The notes: generated from the sequence alone by a model not told the origin. A stretch of 64,000 nt of DNA from Sphingomonas sp. (GCF_017744835.1 NZ_JAGIAM010000003.1:496001-560000); one strand, 5' to 3'. Shown: positions 19,469 through 30,731, counted from the first letter of the stretch. Program-made: numbers and translations.

Positions 19469-20240
19469 GCTTCTCCTCCAGCCCCTTTCCGACCACGTCC
19501 GCGAAGCCCCAGTTGCTGATGTCGATCACATAGTCGCGCGGGGACAGCAGCCGGCCGCGGCAGACGCGCACGTTCGCCGGCGGCAGCTCGGCCTGCGCCT
19601 GGAGGCGCTCGATCAGCGTGTCGAACAGCCAGCGCGGCACCCGGTCGCGCTCGGTGGGGTAGATGAAGCGGAAGTTGAGCAGGTGCATCAGCAGCACCTC
19701 CCAATAGAGCTCCATCGCCGAGAGCAGCCGGTGCCAGTCGATCTCGTCGTGCTTCTTCAGGATCACGTGCGCGACGTCGGCGCCGTCGTAGCGATAGCGG
19801 TCCTGGATGAACATCTTGGAGAGGATGAATTCGGTCGGCGGGGTGATCCGCACCGTGCTGCCATAGACCTCGGCCTCATAGACTTCGGTGAACCAGGCGT
19901 CGGTGACGGGGATCGAGGCAGAGGAGATGTTGTAGATCACGTCGAAGAAGTTCTCGCCCTGCCAGACCTTGCCGATCCAGCGGTCGTCCTCGATCGTGAT
20001 CCGGTATCCGGCCGCCTTGAAATGCGCGAGCAGCCGCGGCGCGTCGCCGGCCTTGCAGAAGACGTCGATGTCCTTGGTCGGGCGGATCACCCCGGTGTGG
20101 CAGGTCAGCGCATAGGTGCCGGAGAGCAGGAAGGGGATGTCCCAGCTGCTCAGCAGCTTCAGGCTGTCCGAATAGAATTCGACGGCGTCCTCGGGCGGAT
20201 CGAAGACACTGGTATCGAAGGGCTCGGGCAGGTCCGACAT
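19452..20240 (-). CDS. Nucleotidyltransferase-fold protein
   Basis: IPFLLSGTYALTCHTGVIRPTKDIDVFCKAGDAPRLLAHFKAAGY...WQGENFFDVIYNIS: GxxA...G..R.TKDIDVF Pol-beta-like motif; start at ATG 20240. Confidence 0.75.
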   Translation of the reverse strand: MSDLPEPFDTSVFDPPEDAVEFYSDSLKLLSSWDIPFLLSGTYALTCHTGVIRPTKDIDVFCKAGDAPRLLAHFKAAGYRITIEDDRWIGKVWQGENFFDVIYNISSASIPVTDAWFTEVYEAEVYGSTVRITPPTEFILSKMFIQDRYRYDGADVAHVILKKHDEIDWHRLLSAMELYWEVLLMHLLNFRFIYPTERDRVPRWLFDTLIERLQAQAELPPANVRVCRGRLLSPRDYVIDISNWGFADVVGKGLEEKHERHF

Positions 20241-20360
20241 GATGCTCGCAGGCTGGCGCCGGGGCGCGGGGAGACCGGATAACGGAAGCGGGGAGGGGGA
20301 GGTTCCGCCGGCCTGCCCGCCCGCGCTGCTCCCCACTGTTACCCGTTACCCATACCTTGA

Positions 20361-20445
20361 CCGTCACCCCCGCGAAGGCGGGGGCCCAGTAATCACGGGC
20401 ACCGTCGCTCGTGGCTCTGGGTCCCCGCCTGCGCGGGGATGACGG
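20361..20445. repeat. REP-like palindromic intergenic repeat, copy 2
   Basis: CCGTCACCCCCGCGAAGGCGGGGGCCCAG ... CTGGGTCCCCGCCTGCGCGGGGATGACGG. Confidence 0.88.
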
Positions 20446-20539
20446 AAGGGAACAGGACGCGAGCCTTCCTCAAGACACTCCACCCCGAGACGACGCGTCC
20501 CAAAACGCACCGCCCCGAAGTTCCCCTCTTGTTCCATGA

Positions 20540-20554
20540 GAACAAATGCTGTAC
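20540..20554. promoter_or_regulatory. Candidate degenerate LexA (SOS) box upstream of recA
   Basis: GAAC-AAATGCT-GTAC is one mismatch from GAAC-N7-GAAC; it also overlaps the dyad TTGTTC-CATGA-GAACAA at 20529-20545; located 59 bp upstream of recA ATG. Confidence 0.45.
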
Positions 20555-20612
20555 GGACCCAACTCACGCGTTGAACGTGCGGCCCAAACCCTCTAGCGAA
20601 CGGGACTTCAAC

Positions 20613-21683
<1,071 letters not shown>

Positions 21684-21739
21684 CGCGTTGATTTGGCCGC
21701 CTCGTCGCGAGCGGCGGTCGCGGGAGACGATCCCACTGG

Positions 21740-21768
21740 AAGACCCGGCGCACCCCGCGCCGGGTCTT
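21740..21768 (+). terminator. Intrinsic terminator downstream of recA
   Basis: AAGACCCGGCGC-ACCCC-GCGCCGGGTCTT, 12-bp perfect stem followed by TCGCGTTTTG. Confidence 0.85.
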
Positions 21769-21863
21769 TCGCGTTTTGCGGCGGAACGCTGCGGGTTTAT
21801 CTGTCACATGCGCAATGATCGAAAAGTTTCGGCCACCGGCCGGCATCGCGGGAAGGGGAGCGG

Positions 21864-22694
21864 ATGACGACGAACTTCGACTGGACCGGCCGCGTCGGTG
21901 ATGTCTGGGCAGAGGAATGGCAGCGGACCGACCGCAGCCTGGCCGGACTCGCGCGCCGGCTCGACGCCGCGATCCTGGCGGTTGCGCCCCACGGAGGCAC
22001 TGCGATCGACCTGGGCTGCGGCGCAGGCGGCACTTCGATCGCGCTCGCCACTGCCCGTCCGCAACTCGCGGTGACCGGCATCGACTTGTCGCCTTCGCTG
22101 ATCGCTATCGCCCGCGAGCGCGCCGCCGGCATTCCCAATCTCGCCTTCCGCGTCGCCGATGCGCAGAGCTTGGGCGGGGCGGGCGCCGACCTGCTCGTCT
22201 CGCGCCACGGCGTCATGTTCTTCGACGATCCGGTCGCTGGCTTCTCGGCGCTCCGCGATGCCGCCAATCCCGGCGCCAGGCTCGTCTTCTCCTGCTTCCG
22301 CGCCCGCACGAGCAACGAATGGGCCGTCGCGGTCGACGACGCGGTCGGCAACGACGTTCCGCCGTCCGAAGGCTATACGCCCGGCCCCTTCGGCCTCTCC
22401 GACCCCGGTTTCACTGCCGACGTGTTCGCCCGCGCCGGATGGACCGAGGCCGAGGTCCAGTCGATCGATTTCACTTACGTAGCCGGCGAGGGCGAGGACC
22501 CGGTCGAGGATGCGCTCGGTTTCTTCTCGCGGATCGGGCCTGCCGCGCGCGCGATGATCGATGCCGCCCCCGATCGCCGGGGAGCCATGCGCGAGTCGCT
22601 CCGCGCCATGCTCGCCGCCCGTGCAGCCGACGAAGTCGTGGCGTTCGGCGCGGGCGCCTGGATCTGGACCGCGACCGCCGGAGAGCCCGCATGA
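21864..22694 (+). CDS. Class I SAM-dependent methyltransferase
   Basis: TAIDLGCGAGGTSIALATARPQLAVTGIDLSPSLIAIARERAAGIPNLAFRVADAQS. Confidence 0.9.
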   Translation: MTTNFDWTGRVGDVWAEEWQRTDRSLAGLARRLDAAILAVAPHGGTAIDLGCGAGGTSIALATARPQLAVTGIDLSPSLIAIARERAAGIPNLAFRVADAQSLGGAGADLLVSRHGVMFFDDPVAGFSALRDAANPGARLVFSCFRARTSNEWAVAVDDAVGNDVPPSEGYTPGPFGLSDPGFTADVFARAGWTEAEVQSIDFTYVAGEGEDPVEDALGFFSRIGPAARAMIDAAPDRRGAMRESLRAMLAARAADEVVAFGAGAWIWTATAGEPA

Positions 22695-23317
22695 CGATCA
22701 TCGTCCACCATTTGGAGAACAGCCGCTCGCAGCGCGTGCTCTGGCTGCTCGAGGAATTGGGCCTGCCCTACGAGGTCCGGCGCTACCAGCGCGACAAGGC
22801 GACGATGCTCGCCCCGCCCGAGCTCCGGCGCATCCATCCGCTCGGCAAGTCGCCGGTGATCGAGCGCGAGGGCCGCGTCGTCGCGGAAACCGGCGCGATC
22901 ATCGAATATCTGGTCGAGCTCGCCGATGGCAGGCTCGGCCCGCCCGCGCACCGCGACGACACGCTGCGCTATCGCCATTTCCTCCATTATGCCGAGGGGT
23001 CGCTGATGCCCCCGTTGCTGGTCAAGCTCGTGCTCGGCCGCGTGCCGGTGCTCGGCAAGGTGGCACAGAAGAGGTTCCAGCCGATGATCGACGTCCACCT
23101 CGACTATGTCGAAGCCGAGCTGGCGCAGCGCCCCTGGTTCGCGGGCAGGGAATTCACTGCCGCCGACGTGATGATGAGCTTCCCGCTCGAAGCCGCCGTG
23201 GCCCGCGCCGCCGCGACCGAGGGGCGACGGCACATCGCCGACTGGCTCGCCCGCATCCACGCGCGGCCCGCCTATCGCGCCGCGCTCGAACGGGGAGGAC
23301 CCTACGCCTACGCCTGA
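22691..23317 (+). CDS. Glutathione S-transferase family protein
   Basis: MTIIVHHLENSRSQRVLWLLEELGLPYEVRRYQRD...HPLGKSPVIEREGRVVAETGAIIEYLVE...WFAGREFTAADVMMSFPLE; ATG overlaps upstream stop. Confidence 0.93.
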   Translation: MTIIVHHLENSRSQRVLWLLEELGLPYEVRRYQRDKATMLAPPELRRIHPLGKSPVIEREGRVVAETGAIIEYLVELADGRLGPPAHRDDTLRYRHFLHYAEGSLMPPLLVKLVLGRVPVLGKVAQKRFQPMIDVHLDYVEAELAQRPWFAGREFTAADVMMSFPLEAAVARAAATEGRRHIADWLARIHARPAYRAALERGGPYAYA

Positions 23318-24660
23318 GGCTTGCCGTAATCCTCGAAGCTGTCGTCCGCCCCCGGCGCGGGCGCCGAGGGGAAGACGATCTTGTGGTCGGGCGATTCGGG
23401 AGCGTCGAACCCGCCTTCCCAGCGCGCTACGACCGTGGCGGCCACCGCATTGCCTATCACATTGGTTGCGGTGCGGCCCATGTCGAGGAAATGGTCGACC
23501 GCCAGGATCAGCAGCACGCCCGCCTCGGGGATCTGGAAGTGCGACAGCGTGCCGGTGATCACCACAAGGCTGGCGCGCGGCACGCCGGCGATGCCCTTGC
23601 TGGTGATCATCAGCATCAGCAGCATCGTGATCATCGTCCCCCAATCGAGGTGGATGCCATAGGCCTGGGCGATGAAGATCGACGCGAACGTCATGTACAT
23701 CATCGAGCCGTCGAGATTGAACGAATAGCCGAGCGGCAGCACGAAGCTGGCGATCCGCGGCGGCACGCCGAACTTGTCGAGCGCCTCGAGCGTGCGCGGA
23801 TAGGCGGCTTCGGACGAGGCAGTGGAGAAGCCCAGGAGGATCGGGTCGCGCAGATAGCGCAGCAGCAGCCCGGTGCGCCGCCCCACGACGAGGTAGCAGG
23901 CGCCGAGCAGCACCGCCCAGAGGACGAAGAGCCCGATGTAGAAGCTGCCCATGAAGAAGGCGAGGTCACCCACCACGCCTAGCCCGCGCGTCGCGAGCGT
24001 CCGCGCCACTGCGCAGAACACCGCGACCGGCGCGAAGAGCATGACATAGCCGGTGACGGTGAGCATCACCGAGACCAGCGACTCCAGCCCGTCGAGCAAC
24101 GGCTTGGCGCGCTCGCCCACGGCGGCCATCGCCACGCCGAAGAAGAGCGAGAAGATGACGAGCTGGAGGATGTCGTTGCTCGCCATCGCCTCGATTGCCG
24201 AGGTGGGAATGAGGTGCGTGAAGAACTTCGCTGCGTCAAAGGCCGAGCGATCGACTCCGCTCGACGCCGCCACGTCGGGGAGCGGCAGGTTCAGCCCGAC
24301 GCCGGGCTGGAGGAGGTTGACCAGGATGAGGCCGAGCGTGAGCGAGACGAGGCTCGCGCAGACGAACCACAGGAAGGCACGGACGCCGACACGCCCGATC
24401 GCCCCGGTGCCGCCCATGTGCGCGATGCCCACCGTCAGCGTCGAGACCACCAGCGGGGCGATGATCATCTTGATCAGGTGCAGGAACATCTGCGTGGGAA
24501 TGTCGAGGTAATAGGCGATGTTCTCGACGAACTTGGTGCCCGCGCCGCCGCCGTCGTCATAGGCGGCGTTCAGCGCCCAGCCCAGCAGCCCCCCGAGCAC
24601 CAGGCCCGCCAGAATGTACCACGTCAAACGCTTGCCCACACGGACCCCCTTTGGTTTCAC
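23308..24660 (-). CDS. Dicarboxylate/amino acid:cation symporter (DAACS family)
   Basis: LHLIKMIIAPLVVSTLTVGIAHMG...LGYSFNLDGSMMYMTFASIFIAQAYG...TSKGIAGVPRASLVVITGTL...VDHFLDMGRTATNVIGNAVAATVVARWEG. Confidence 0.94.
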   Translation of the reverse strand: MKPKGVRVGKRLTWYILAGLVLGGLLGWALNAAYDDGGGAGTKFVENIAYYLDIPTQMFLHLIKMIIAPLVVSTLTVGIAHMGGTGAIGRVGVRAFLWFVCASLVSLTLGLILVNLLQPGVGLNLPLPDVAASSGVDRSAFDAAKFFTHLIPTSAIEAMASNDILQLVIFSLFFGVAMAAVGERAKPLLDGLESLVSVMLTVTGYVMLFAPVAVFCAVARTLATRGLGVVGDLAFFMGSFYIGLFVLWAVLLGACYLVVGRRTGLLLRYLRDPILLGFSTASSEAAYPRTLEALDKFGVPPRIASFVLPLGYSFNLDGSMMYMTFASIFIAQAYGIHLDWGTMITMLLMLMITSKGIAGVPRASLVVITGTLSHFQIPEAGVLLILAVDHFLDMGRTATNVIGNAVAATVVARWEGGFDAPESPDHKIVFPSAPAPGADDSFEDYGKPQA

Positions 24661-24737
24661 CTGCTACGGAAGGGGATTGTCGCCGCCGGGTCAAGAACCC
24701 TATCGCTCGCAGCCATAGCTTTTCCGGGGAGAAACCC

Positions 24738-25988
24738 TTGCCGATCCTCACTCGCCGCGCGCTGCTTGCTGCCGCCGGCACTGCACCTCTGCTCTCGATC
24801 CCTGCCGTGCTCCGTGCGGCCGAGCCCGACCTTTCCGAGCTCAAGGACATCACGCAGGGTGCGCAGCCGATCCCGGCCGAGGAGCGGCTCGCGCGGATCG
24901 CCCGTGCGCAGAAGCTGATGAAGGCGAACGGCATCGGCGCGGTGCTGATCGAGCCGGGCTCGTCGCTGCTCTATTTCACTGGCGTGCGCTGGGGCCGCAG
25001 CGAGCGGCTCACCGCTGCGATCCTGCCGGTGGAAGGCGAGCCGTGCATCGTCACGCCGTTCTTCGAGGAGCCGCGCACCCGCGAGACGCTGGCGATCCCG
25101 GCGGAGGTCCGCGTGTGGCAGGAGGATGAAGACCCGCTCAAGACGGTAGCCGGGTTCCTGGAGGACCGCAGGCTTGCGCGGTTGCCCGTCGGGATCGAGG
25201 AGACGGTGCGCTATTTCGCAGTCGACGGGCTGCAGAAGGCGGGGTTGCAGGTGGTCTCGGCCAATCCGGTCGTCCGTGGCTGCCGGATGATCAAGACGCC
25301 CGCCGAAATCGCATTGATGCAACTCGCCACCGACGTGACGATCGCGGCCTATCGCTGGGTCCATCCGCGCGTTCAGAAGGGGATGACGCAGCACGACGTC
25401 TCCGCGCTGATGGACGCCGCGACGATCAAGCTGGGCGGCGCGCCCGAGTTCAGCATGGTGCTCGTGGGCGAGGGTGCCGCCTATCCGCACGGCACCAAGG
25501 TACCCTCGCCGGTGGCGGACGGGCGAATCGTGCTGATGGACTGCGGCTGCACGGTGCAGGGCTATCAATCCGACGTGTCGCGCACCTGGGTGCACGGCAC
25601 CGCCACCTCCGAGCAGCGCAAGGTGTGGGATCAGGTCGCGCGCGGCCAGCAGGTCGCGTTCGAAGCGGCGCGGCTGGGCACGCCGGCTGGGCAAGTCGAT
25701 GACGCGGTGCGCCGCTATTATGCGAGCCTTGGTTACGGGCCGGATTATAAGCTGCCGGGCCTGTCGCATCGCACCGGCCACGGCATCGGCATGGACGGAC
25801 ACGAGCCGGTCAATCTCGTTCGCGGGGAGAAGACGCGGCTCGCGCCGGGAATGTGCTTCTCGAACGAGCCGGGCATCTACATCCCGGGCAGCTTCGGGGT
25901 GCGGATCGAGGATTGCTTCCACATGACCGAGACTGGCCCGAAGTGGTTCAGCACGCCGCCGCGCTCGATCGACCGGCCCGTCGAATGA
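24738..25988 (+). CDS. M24 family Xaa-Pro aminopeptidase-like peptidase with probable export signal
   Basis: LPILTRRALLAAAGTAPLLSIPAVLRA N-terminus; LMDCGCTVQGYQSDVSRTWVHG; HRTGHGIGMDGHE; NEPGIYIPGSFGVRIEDCF; TTG start inferred. Confidence 0.88.
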   Translation: MPILTRRALLAAAGTAPLLSIPAVLRAAEPDLSELKDITQGAQPIPAEERLARIARAQKLMKANGIGAVLIEPGSSLLYFTGVRWGRSERLTAAILPVEGEPCIVTPFFEEPRTRETLAIPAEVRVWQEDEDPLKTVAGFLEDRRLARLPVGIEETVRYFAVDGLQKAGLQVVSANPVVRGCRMIKTPAEIALMQLATDVTIAAYRWVHPRVQKGMTQHDVSALMDAATIKLGGAPEFSMVLVGEGAAYPHGTKVPSPVADGRIVLMDCGCTVQGYQSDVSRTWVHGTATSEQRKVWDQVARGQQVAFEAARLGTPAGQVDDAVRRYYASLGYGPDYKLPGLSHRTGHGIGMDGHEPVNLVRGEKTRLAPGMCFSNEPGIYIPGSFGVRIEDCFHMTETGPKWFSTPPRSIDRPVE

Positions 25989-26887
25989 GCGCCCCGGTCC
26001 CCGTCCTGGTCAATGCGAGCGGGGGTACCGCCGCCGCGAAGGGCGAGGGCCTGCGCGCAGAGATCGAGAAGGCGTTCGCGGACGCAGGCGTCGAGATCGA
26101 CCTCAAGCTGCTTGAAGGGGAAGCGATGCAGCCCGCGATCGAAGCGGCTGCCGGTGCCGAAATCCTGGTGGTGGGCGGCGGCGACGGCACGCTCGGCAGC
26201 GCCGCGGCCGCCCTGGCCCGGAGCGGCTCGGCGCTCGGCATCCTGCCGCTCGGCACGCGCAACCACCTCGCGCGCGAATTGGGCATTCCCCTCGACCTGG
26301 CTGAAGCCGCGAAGCTGATCGCTTCGGGCAGGCGGCGCCAGATCGATCTGGCGCGCGTGAACGGCGAGGCGTTCGTCAACAACGCCTCGATCGGCCTCTA
26401 TCCCGACATGGTCGAGGAGCGCGAGGGCCTGGCGTTGCCGAAGAAGCTGGCGGCGCTTCCGGCTGCCGCGGCGGCGCTCAAGCGGATGCGCCATCGCCGG
26501 CTGCATCTGCGGATGCCGGGCGTGGACCGCGAAGTCGTCACGCCGATGCTGTTCGTCGGCAACAATCGATACGTGCTGGACGCGGGCAAGCTGGGGCAGC
26601 GCAAGGCGCTCGATGATGGCGTGCTCTCGGTCTATGCGGTGGCGTCGCGCCGCCGCCTGGCGCTGATCGGCTTCGCGATCCGTGCGCTTCTGGGGCGGGC
26701 CGATCCCGAGCGCGACTTCGCCGCGATCGGCGACACAGCGGAGCTCCGCGTCACCGGGCCGGTGGACGGCATCCACGTCGCGCTCGACGGCGAAGTGCGG
26801 AGGCTGCGCGTGCCGCTGGAATTCGCGATAGAGCCGGGTGCGCTCACCGTCGTCGCGCCTCCCGCGGACACAACTCGGACGGATTGA
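25985..26887 (+). CDS. Diacylglycerol kinase-catalytic-domain lipid kinase
   Basis: [12 protein letters not shown]...[47 protein letters not shown]...[15 protein letters not shown] overlap with upstream CDS. Confidence 0.92.
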   Translation: MSAPVPVLVNASGGTAAAKGEGLRAEIEKAFADAGVEIDLKLLEGEAMQPAIEAAAGAEILVVGGGDGTLGSAAAALARSGSALGILPLGTRNHLARELGIPLDLAEAAKLIASGRRRQIDLARVNGEAFVNNASIGLYPDMVEEREGLALPKKLAALPAAAAALKRMRHRRLHLRMPGVDREVVTPMLFVGNNRYVLDAGKLGQRKALDDGVLSVYAVASRRRLALIGFAIRALLGRADPERDFAAIGDTAELRVTGPVDGIHVALDGEVRRLRVPLEFAIEPGALTVVAPPADTTRTD

Positions 26888-26946
26888 TCGTCCTGATCGA
26901 AGTGTTTCGCTTGAGCGAAGCGCCGCGCGCAACTAAGTCGCTGCTC

Positions 26947-29607
26947 ATGACGTCCACCAACGATATCCGCCGTTCGTTCCTCGACTATTTCGAGCGCGAG
27001 GGCCATGCGCGCGTGCCTTCGGCGCCGCTCGTTCCGCACAACGACCCCACGCTCATGTTCACGAACGCGGGCATGGTTCCGTTCAAGAACGTGTTCACGG
27101 GGCTGGAGAGCCGTCCGTACAGCACGGCGACGAGTAGCCAGAAGTGCGTCCGCGCGGGCGGCAAGCACAACGACCTGGACAATGTCGGCTACACGGCACG
27201 CCACCACACCTTCTTCGAAATGCTCGGCAATTTCTCGTTCGGCGACTATTTCAAGGACCGCGCGATCGAGCTGGCGTGGAACCTGATCACCCGCGAATGG
27301 GGTATCGCCAAGGACCGGTTGACCGTCACCGTCTATCATAACGACGACCAGGCGTTCGACCTGTGGAAGAAGATCGCGGGCCTGCCCGACAGCCGCATCA
27401 TCCGCATCCCGACCAAGGACAATTTCTGGGTGATGGGCGCGGACGGCCCATGCGGCCCCTGCTCGGAGATCTTCTTCGACCATGGCGACCACATCTGGGG
27501 CGGCCCGCCGGGATCGCCGGAAGAGGATGGCGACCGCTTCGTCGAAATCTGGAATCTGGTCTTCATGCAGTTCCTGCAGGCGGACGACCAGATCGTCGGC
27601 GACCTGCCGCGTCCGTCGATCGACACCGGCATGGGGCTCGAGCGCGTCGCAGCGGTGCTGCAGGGCGTGCACGACAATTACGACACCGACACGTTCAAGG
27701 CGCTGATCGCCGAATCGGGGGCGCTCACCGGCGCGGCCACGACCGGTGACAATCAGGCGAGCCATCGCGTGATCGCCGATCACCTGCGTTCGTCGGGCTT
27801 TTTGGTCGCCGATGGCGTGCTGCCGGCGAACGAAGGCCGCGGCTATGTGCTCCGCCGCATCATGCGGCGCGCGATGCGTCACGCGCACCTGCTGGGCGCC
27901 AAGGAGCCGATGATGCACCGCATGGTGCCGGCGCTGGTCGCCGAGATGGGGGCTGCCTTCCCCGAGCTGGTCCGCGCGCAGCCGCTGATCGAGGCGACGC
28001 TCCTCCAGGAAGAGACGCGCTTCCGCCAGACGCTGGCGAACGGCCTGCGCCTGCTGGACGAGGCGACGCAGGGTCTGGGCGAAGGTGATACGCTGCCGGG
28101 CGCGACTGCCTTCAAGCTCTACGACACCTTTGGCTTCCCCTATGACCTGACCGAGGACGCGCTGCGGTCCAAGTCGATCAGCGTCGATCGCGACGGCTTC
28201 GATTCGGCGATGGCCGAGCAGAAGCGCGCTGCCCGCGCGGCCTGGAAGGGCTCGGGCGAGAAGGCGTCCGACGAGCTGTGGTACGATCTGGCGGACGAAC
28301 TCGGGAGCACCGAGTTCATCGGCTATTCGGGAACGCAGGGCGAAGGCCAGATCGTCGCGATCGTCAAGAACGGCGCGCGCGTCGACAGCGCCAAGCCCGG
28401 CGACGCCGTGACGCTGCTCACCAACCAGACGCCCTTCTACGGCGAGAGCGGCGGCCAGATGGGCGACGCGGGCACGATCTCGAACGAGAAGGGGCTGCGC
28501 GCGATCGTCGAGGACACGTCGAAGCCGCTCGGCCGGCTCCACGCGCATCACGCGAAGATCGAGGCCGGCGAGATCGCGGTCGGCGACACCGTGCATCTGG
28601 TCGTGGATGCCGAGCGCCGCGACCGCATCCGCGCCAACCACAGCGCCACCCACCTGCTCCACGCAGCGCTGCGCAAGCGGCTTGGCGGCCATGTCACCCA
28701 GAAGGGCAGCCTGGTTGCGCCCGACCGGCTGCGCTTCGACTTCTCGCATCCCTCGGCGCTGACCGCCGAGGAGATCGCCGACATCGAGGCCGACGTGAAC
28801 GCCCAGATCCGCAACAACGAAGCGGTGACGACGCGGCTGATGACGCCCGACGACGCGATCGCCGCTGGCGCCATGGCGCTGTTCGGCGAGAAGTACGGCG
28901 ACGAGGTTCGCGTGCTCTCGATGGGCCGCGGCGAGGACGCTTCCTACTCGGTCGAACTCTGCGGCGGCACGCACGTCAATGCGACGGGCGACATCGCGAT
29001 CTTCAAGATCATCTCGGAGAGTGCCGTCTCCTCGGGCGTGCGGCGCATCGAGGCGCTGACCGGCGAGGGCGCGCGCCAGTGGCTCAACGCCCGCGACGAG
29101 CGTCTCAAGGAGGCTGCGGCCGCACTCAAGGCTTCGCCCGACGAAGTCCCGGCGCGCGTCGCCGCGCTGGTCGAGGAACGCCGCAAGCTCGAGCGCGAGC
29201 TGGCCGAGGCCAAGAAGGCGCTGGCGCTGGGCGGCGGCGGTTCGGCTGCGCCGGCCGGGCCGGAGCAGGTCGGCGGCGTGAACTTCGTCGGCCAGGTGCT
29301 CGACGGGCTCGAGGCCAAGGCGCTGCGGGGTGCGGTCGACGAGGCCAAGGCGCGCATCGGCTCGGGGGTGGTCGCGCTGGTCGCGGTCAACGAGGGCCGC
29401 GCCTCCGTCGCGGTGGGGGTCACGGACGATCTCGCCGGCGCGCAGAATGCCGTGGAGCTGGTCAAGCGCGCGGTCGAAGTGCTGGGCGGGCAGGGCGGCG
29501 GCGGCCGGCCGGACATGGCGCAGGGCGGCGGCCCCGACGGAAGCAAGGCGTCCGACGCGCTCGCCGCGGTGCGCGGCGCGATCGCCGCCGAGAAGGCTGC
29601 GGCCTGA
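26947..29607 (+). CDS. alaS: Alanyl-tRNA synthetase
   Basis: [46 protein letters not shown]...[22 protein letters not shown]...[25 protein letters not shown]...[14 protein letters not shown]. Confidence 0.99.
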   Translation: MTSTNDIRRSFLDYFEREGHARVPSAPLVPHNDPTLMFTNAGMVPFKNVFTGLESRPYSTATSSQKCVRAGGKHNDLDNVGYTARHHTFFEMLGNFSFGDYFKDRAIELAWNLITREWGIAKDRLTVTVYHNDDQAFDLWKKIAGLPDSRIIRIPTKDNFWVMGADGPCGPCSEIFFDHGDHIWGGPPGSPEEDGDRFVEIWNLVFMQFLQADDQIVGDLPRPSIDTGMGLERVAAVLQGVHDNYDTDTFKALIAESGALTGAATTGDNQASHRVIADHLRSSGFLVADGVLPANEGRGYVLRRIMRRAMRHAHLLGAKEPMMHRMVPALVAEMGAAFPELVRAQPLIEATLLQEETRFRQTLANGLRLLDEATQGLGEGDTLPGATAFKLYDTFGFPYDLTEDALRSKSISVDRDGFDSAMAEQKRAARAAWKGSGEKASDELWYDLADELGSTEFIGYSGTQGEGQIVAIVKNGARVDSAKPGDAVTLLTNQTPFYGESGGQMGDAGTISNEKGLRAIVEDTSKPLGRLHAHHAKIEAGEIAVGDTVHLVVDAERRDRIRANHSATHLLHAALRKRLGGHVTQKGSLVAPDRLRFDFSHPSALTAEEIADIEADVNAQIRNNEAVTTRLMTPDDAIAAGAMALFGEKYGDEVRVLSMGRGEDASYSVELCGGTHVNATGDIAIFKIISESAVSSGVRRIEALTGEGARQWLNARDERLKEAAAALKASPDEVPARVAALVEERRKLERELAEAKKALALGGGGSAAPAGPEQVGGVNFVGQVLDGLEAKALRGAVDEAKARIGSGVVALVAVNEGRASVAVGVTDDLAGAQNAVELVKRAVEVLGGQGGGGRPDMAQGGGPDGSKASDALAAVRGAIAAEKAAA

Positions 29608-29625
29608 GGCAAGGGAGCAAGCAAG

Positions 29626-30135
29626 ATGATCATCCTTCCCGTCCTTCTCGCCATCGCGGCTCAGGCCGGGGGGGATGAAGACACGCTCACGCCGGCGCGC
29701 GAGGGCCTGCTCCGCTGCACTTCGCCCGATCCCGCGCGCAAGACCTGCAGCTCGCTGACAAGCTTCACGATTCGGCCCGACGGCAGCTTCGAGGCGGAGG
29801 TGACCGGCATCGGCGGACCGGCGGGGATCCAGGTCCATTATCGCATGCCGGGCAAGATCGTCGGCGGCGCGGCGTGCTTCGTGCACCGCACCGATACGCT
29901 GGCGAGCGCGACCTTCACCAAGCCCAATGCGCGGCTTGCCCAGTCGCTGCAGGAGACGCTGCGCCGCGACCTTGCGGCGGCGATGGCGCCGCTCAATGGC
30001 CGCCAGCGCTGCTACCGCGACCAGATCGACAATGCCGTGCTGATTGCCCGGACGACGCTCGACGGTGTCGCGCAGCCGGACCTCGACCGCCCGGTACGCT
30101 GGGTCGCGCCCGGCGACGGCTACAAGGTCGAATAA
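29626..30135 (+). CDS. Secreted hypothetical protein (paralogue of 30148..30663)
   Basis: AREGLLRCTSPDPARKTCSSLTSFTIRPDGSF...PLNGRQRCYRDQIDNAVLIARTTLDGVAQPDLDRPVRWVAPGDGYKVE; similarity to the facing gene. Confidence 0.75.
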   Translation: MIILPVLLAIAAQAGGDEDTLTPAREGLLRCTSPDPARKTCSSLTSFTIRPDGSFEAEVTGIGGPAGIQVHYRMPGKIVGGAACFVHRTDTLASATFTKPNARLAQSLQETLRRDLAAAMAPLNGRQRCYRDQIDNAVLIARTTLDGVAQPDLDRPVRWVAPGDGYKVE

Positions 30136-30147
30136 TCCGGCCGGGAA

Positions 30148-30663
30148 CTACATCCCGAGCTTATAGCCCTCGTCGGGGCGCACCCAGATCGCGCGCCGAG
30201 TGAGATCGGGACGGGCGGTGCCCTCCACGGTCACATCGAGCCGCAGCACGTCGCCTTCAGGCACTGCGCGCGAGCACGCCTTCTTGCCGTCGAGCGGGGC
30301 GACCGCCCCGACGAGCTGTCCTCGAATCGCGTCGCCGGTCGCGGCATCCGCGGGCGCCCCTTCGATCGTGATCCTGGCATTGGCATAGTCCTGCTGGCGG
30401 ATGACCGCGCAGAGCGCATCGCCCTCCGCCTTGCCCGAGCTGCGAGTTTCCATCACGATCGCAGGCGTGGGCGCGATCATCACGCGCGCCACGCTGTCGA
30501 ACGAGCCGTCGGGCCGCACCGTCAGCGAGGCGAGACCGAGGCACGTCTTCTTTTCCTTATTGGGCTGGATGCATTGGATCTTGCCCTCACGCGCGGACGC
30601 CAGCGGATCGGCTGCGGCCTGGCTTTGCGTGGCGGCGAGCAGAAGCAGAAGCGTTCCGAACAT
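30148..30663 (-). CDS. Secreted hypothetical protein (paralogue of 29626..30135)
   Basis: AREGKIQCIQPNKEKKTCLGLASLTVRPDGSF...PLDGKKACSRAVPEGDVLRLDVTVEGTARPDLTRRAIWVRPDEGYKLGM. Confidence 0.75.
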   Translation of the reverse strand: MFGTLLLLLAATQSQAAADPLASAREGKIQCIQPNKEKKTCLGLASLTVRPDGSFDSVARVMIAPTPAIVMETRSSGKAEGDALCAVIRQQDYANARITIEGAPADAATGDAIRGQLVGAVAPLDGKKACSRAVPEGDVLRLDVTVEGTARPDLTRRAIWVRPDEGYKLGM

Positions 30664-30731
30664 GCGCGTTCATCTCCCCAATTGGCGGCAGCATGCGCTC
30701 GGCACTTGCGGCGGGCAAGTGCGAAGGGCGA

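Noticed and set aside
21917-22690. N-terminal extension of the 466-aa ORF ending in the GST
   Set aside because: Alternative frame over the methyltransferase; GST starts at ATG 22691
26632-29886. 1084-aa minus-strand ORF across alaS
   Set aside because: Shadow ORF: alaS on the plus strand is unmistakable, and the minus frame has Arg/Asp/Val/Leu-rich low-quality composition typical of antisense frames in high-GC DNA
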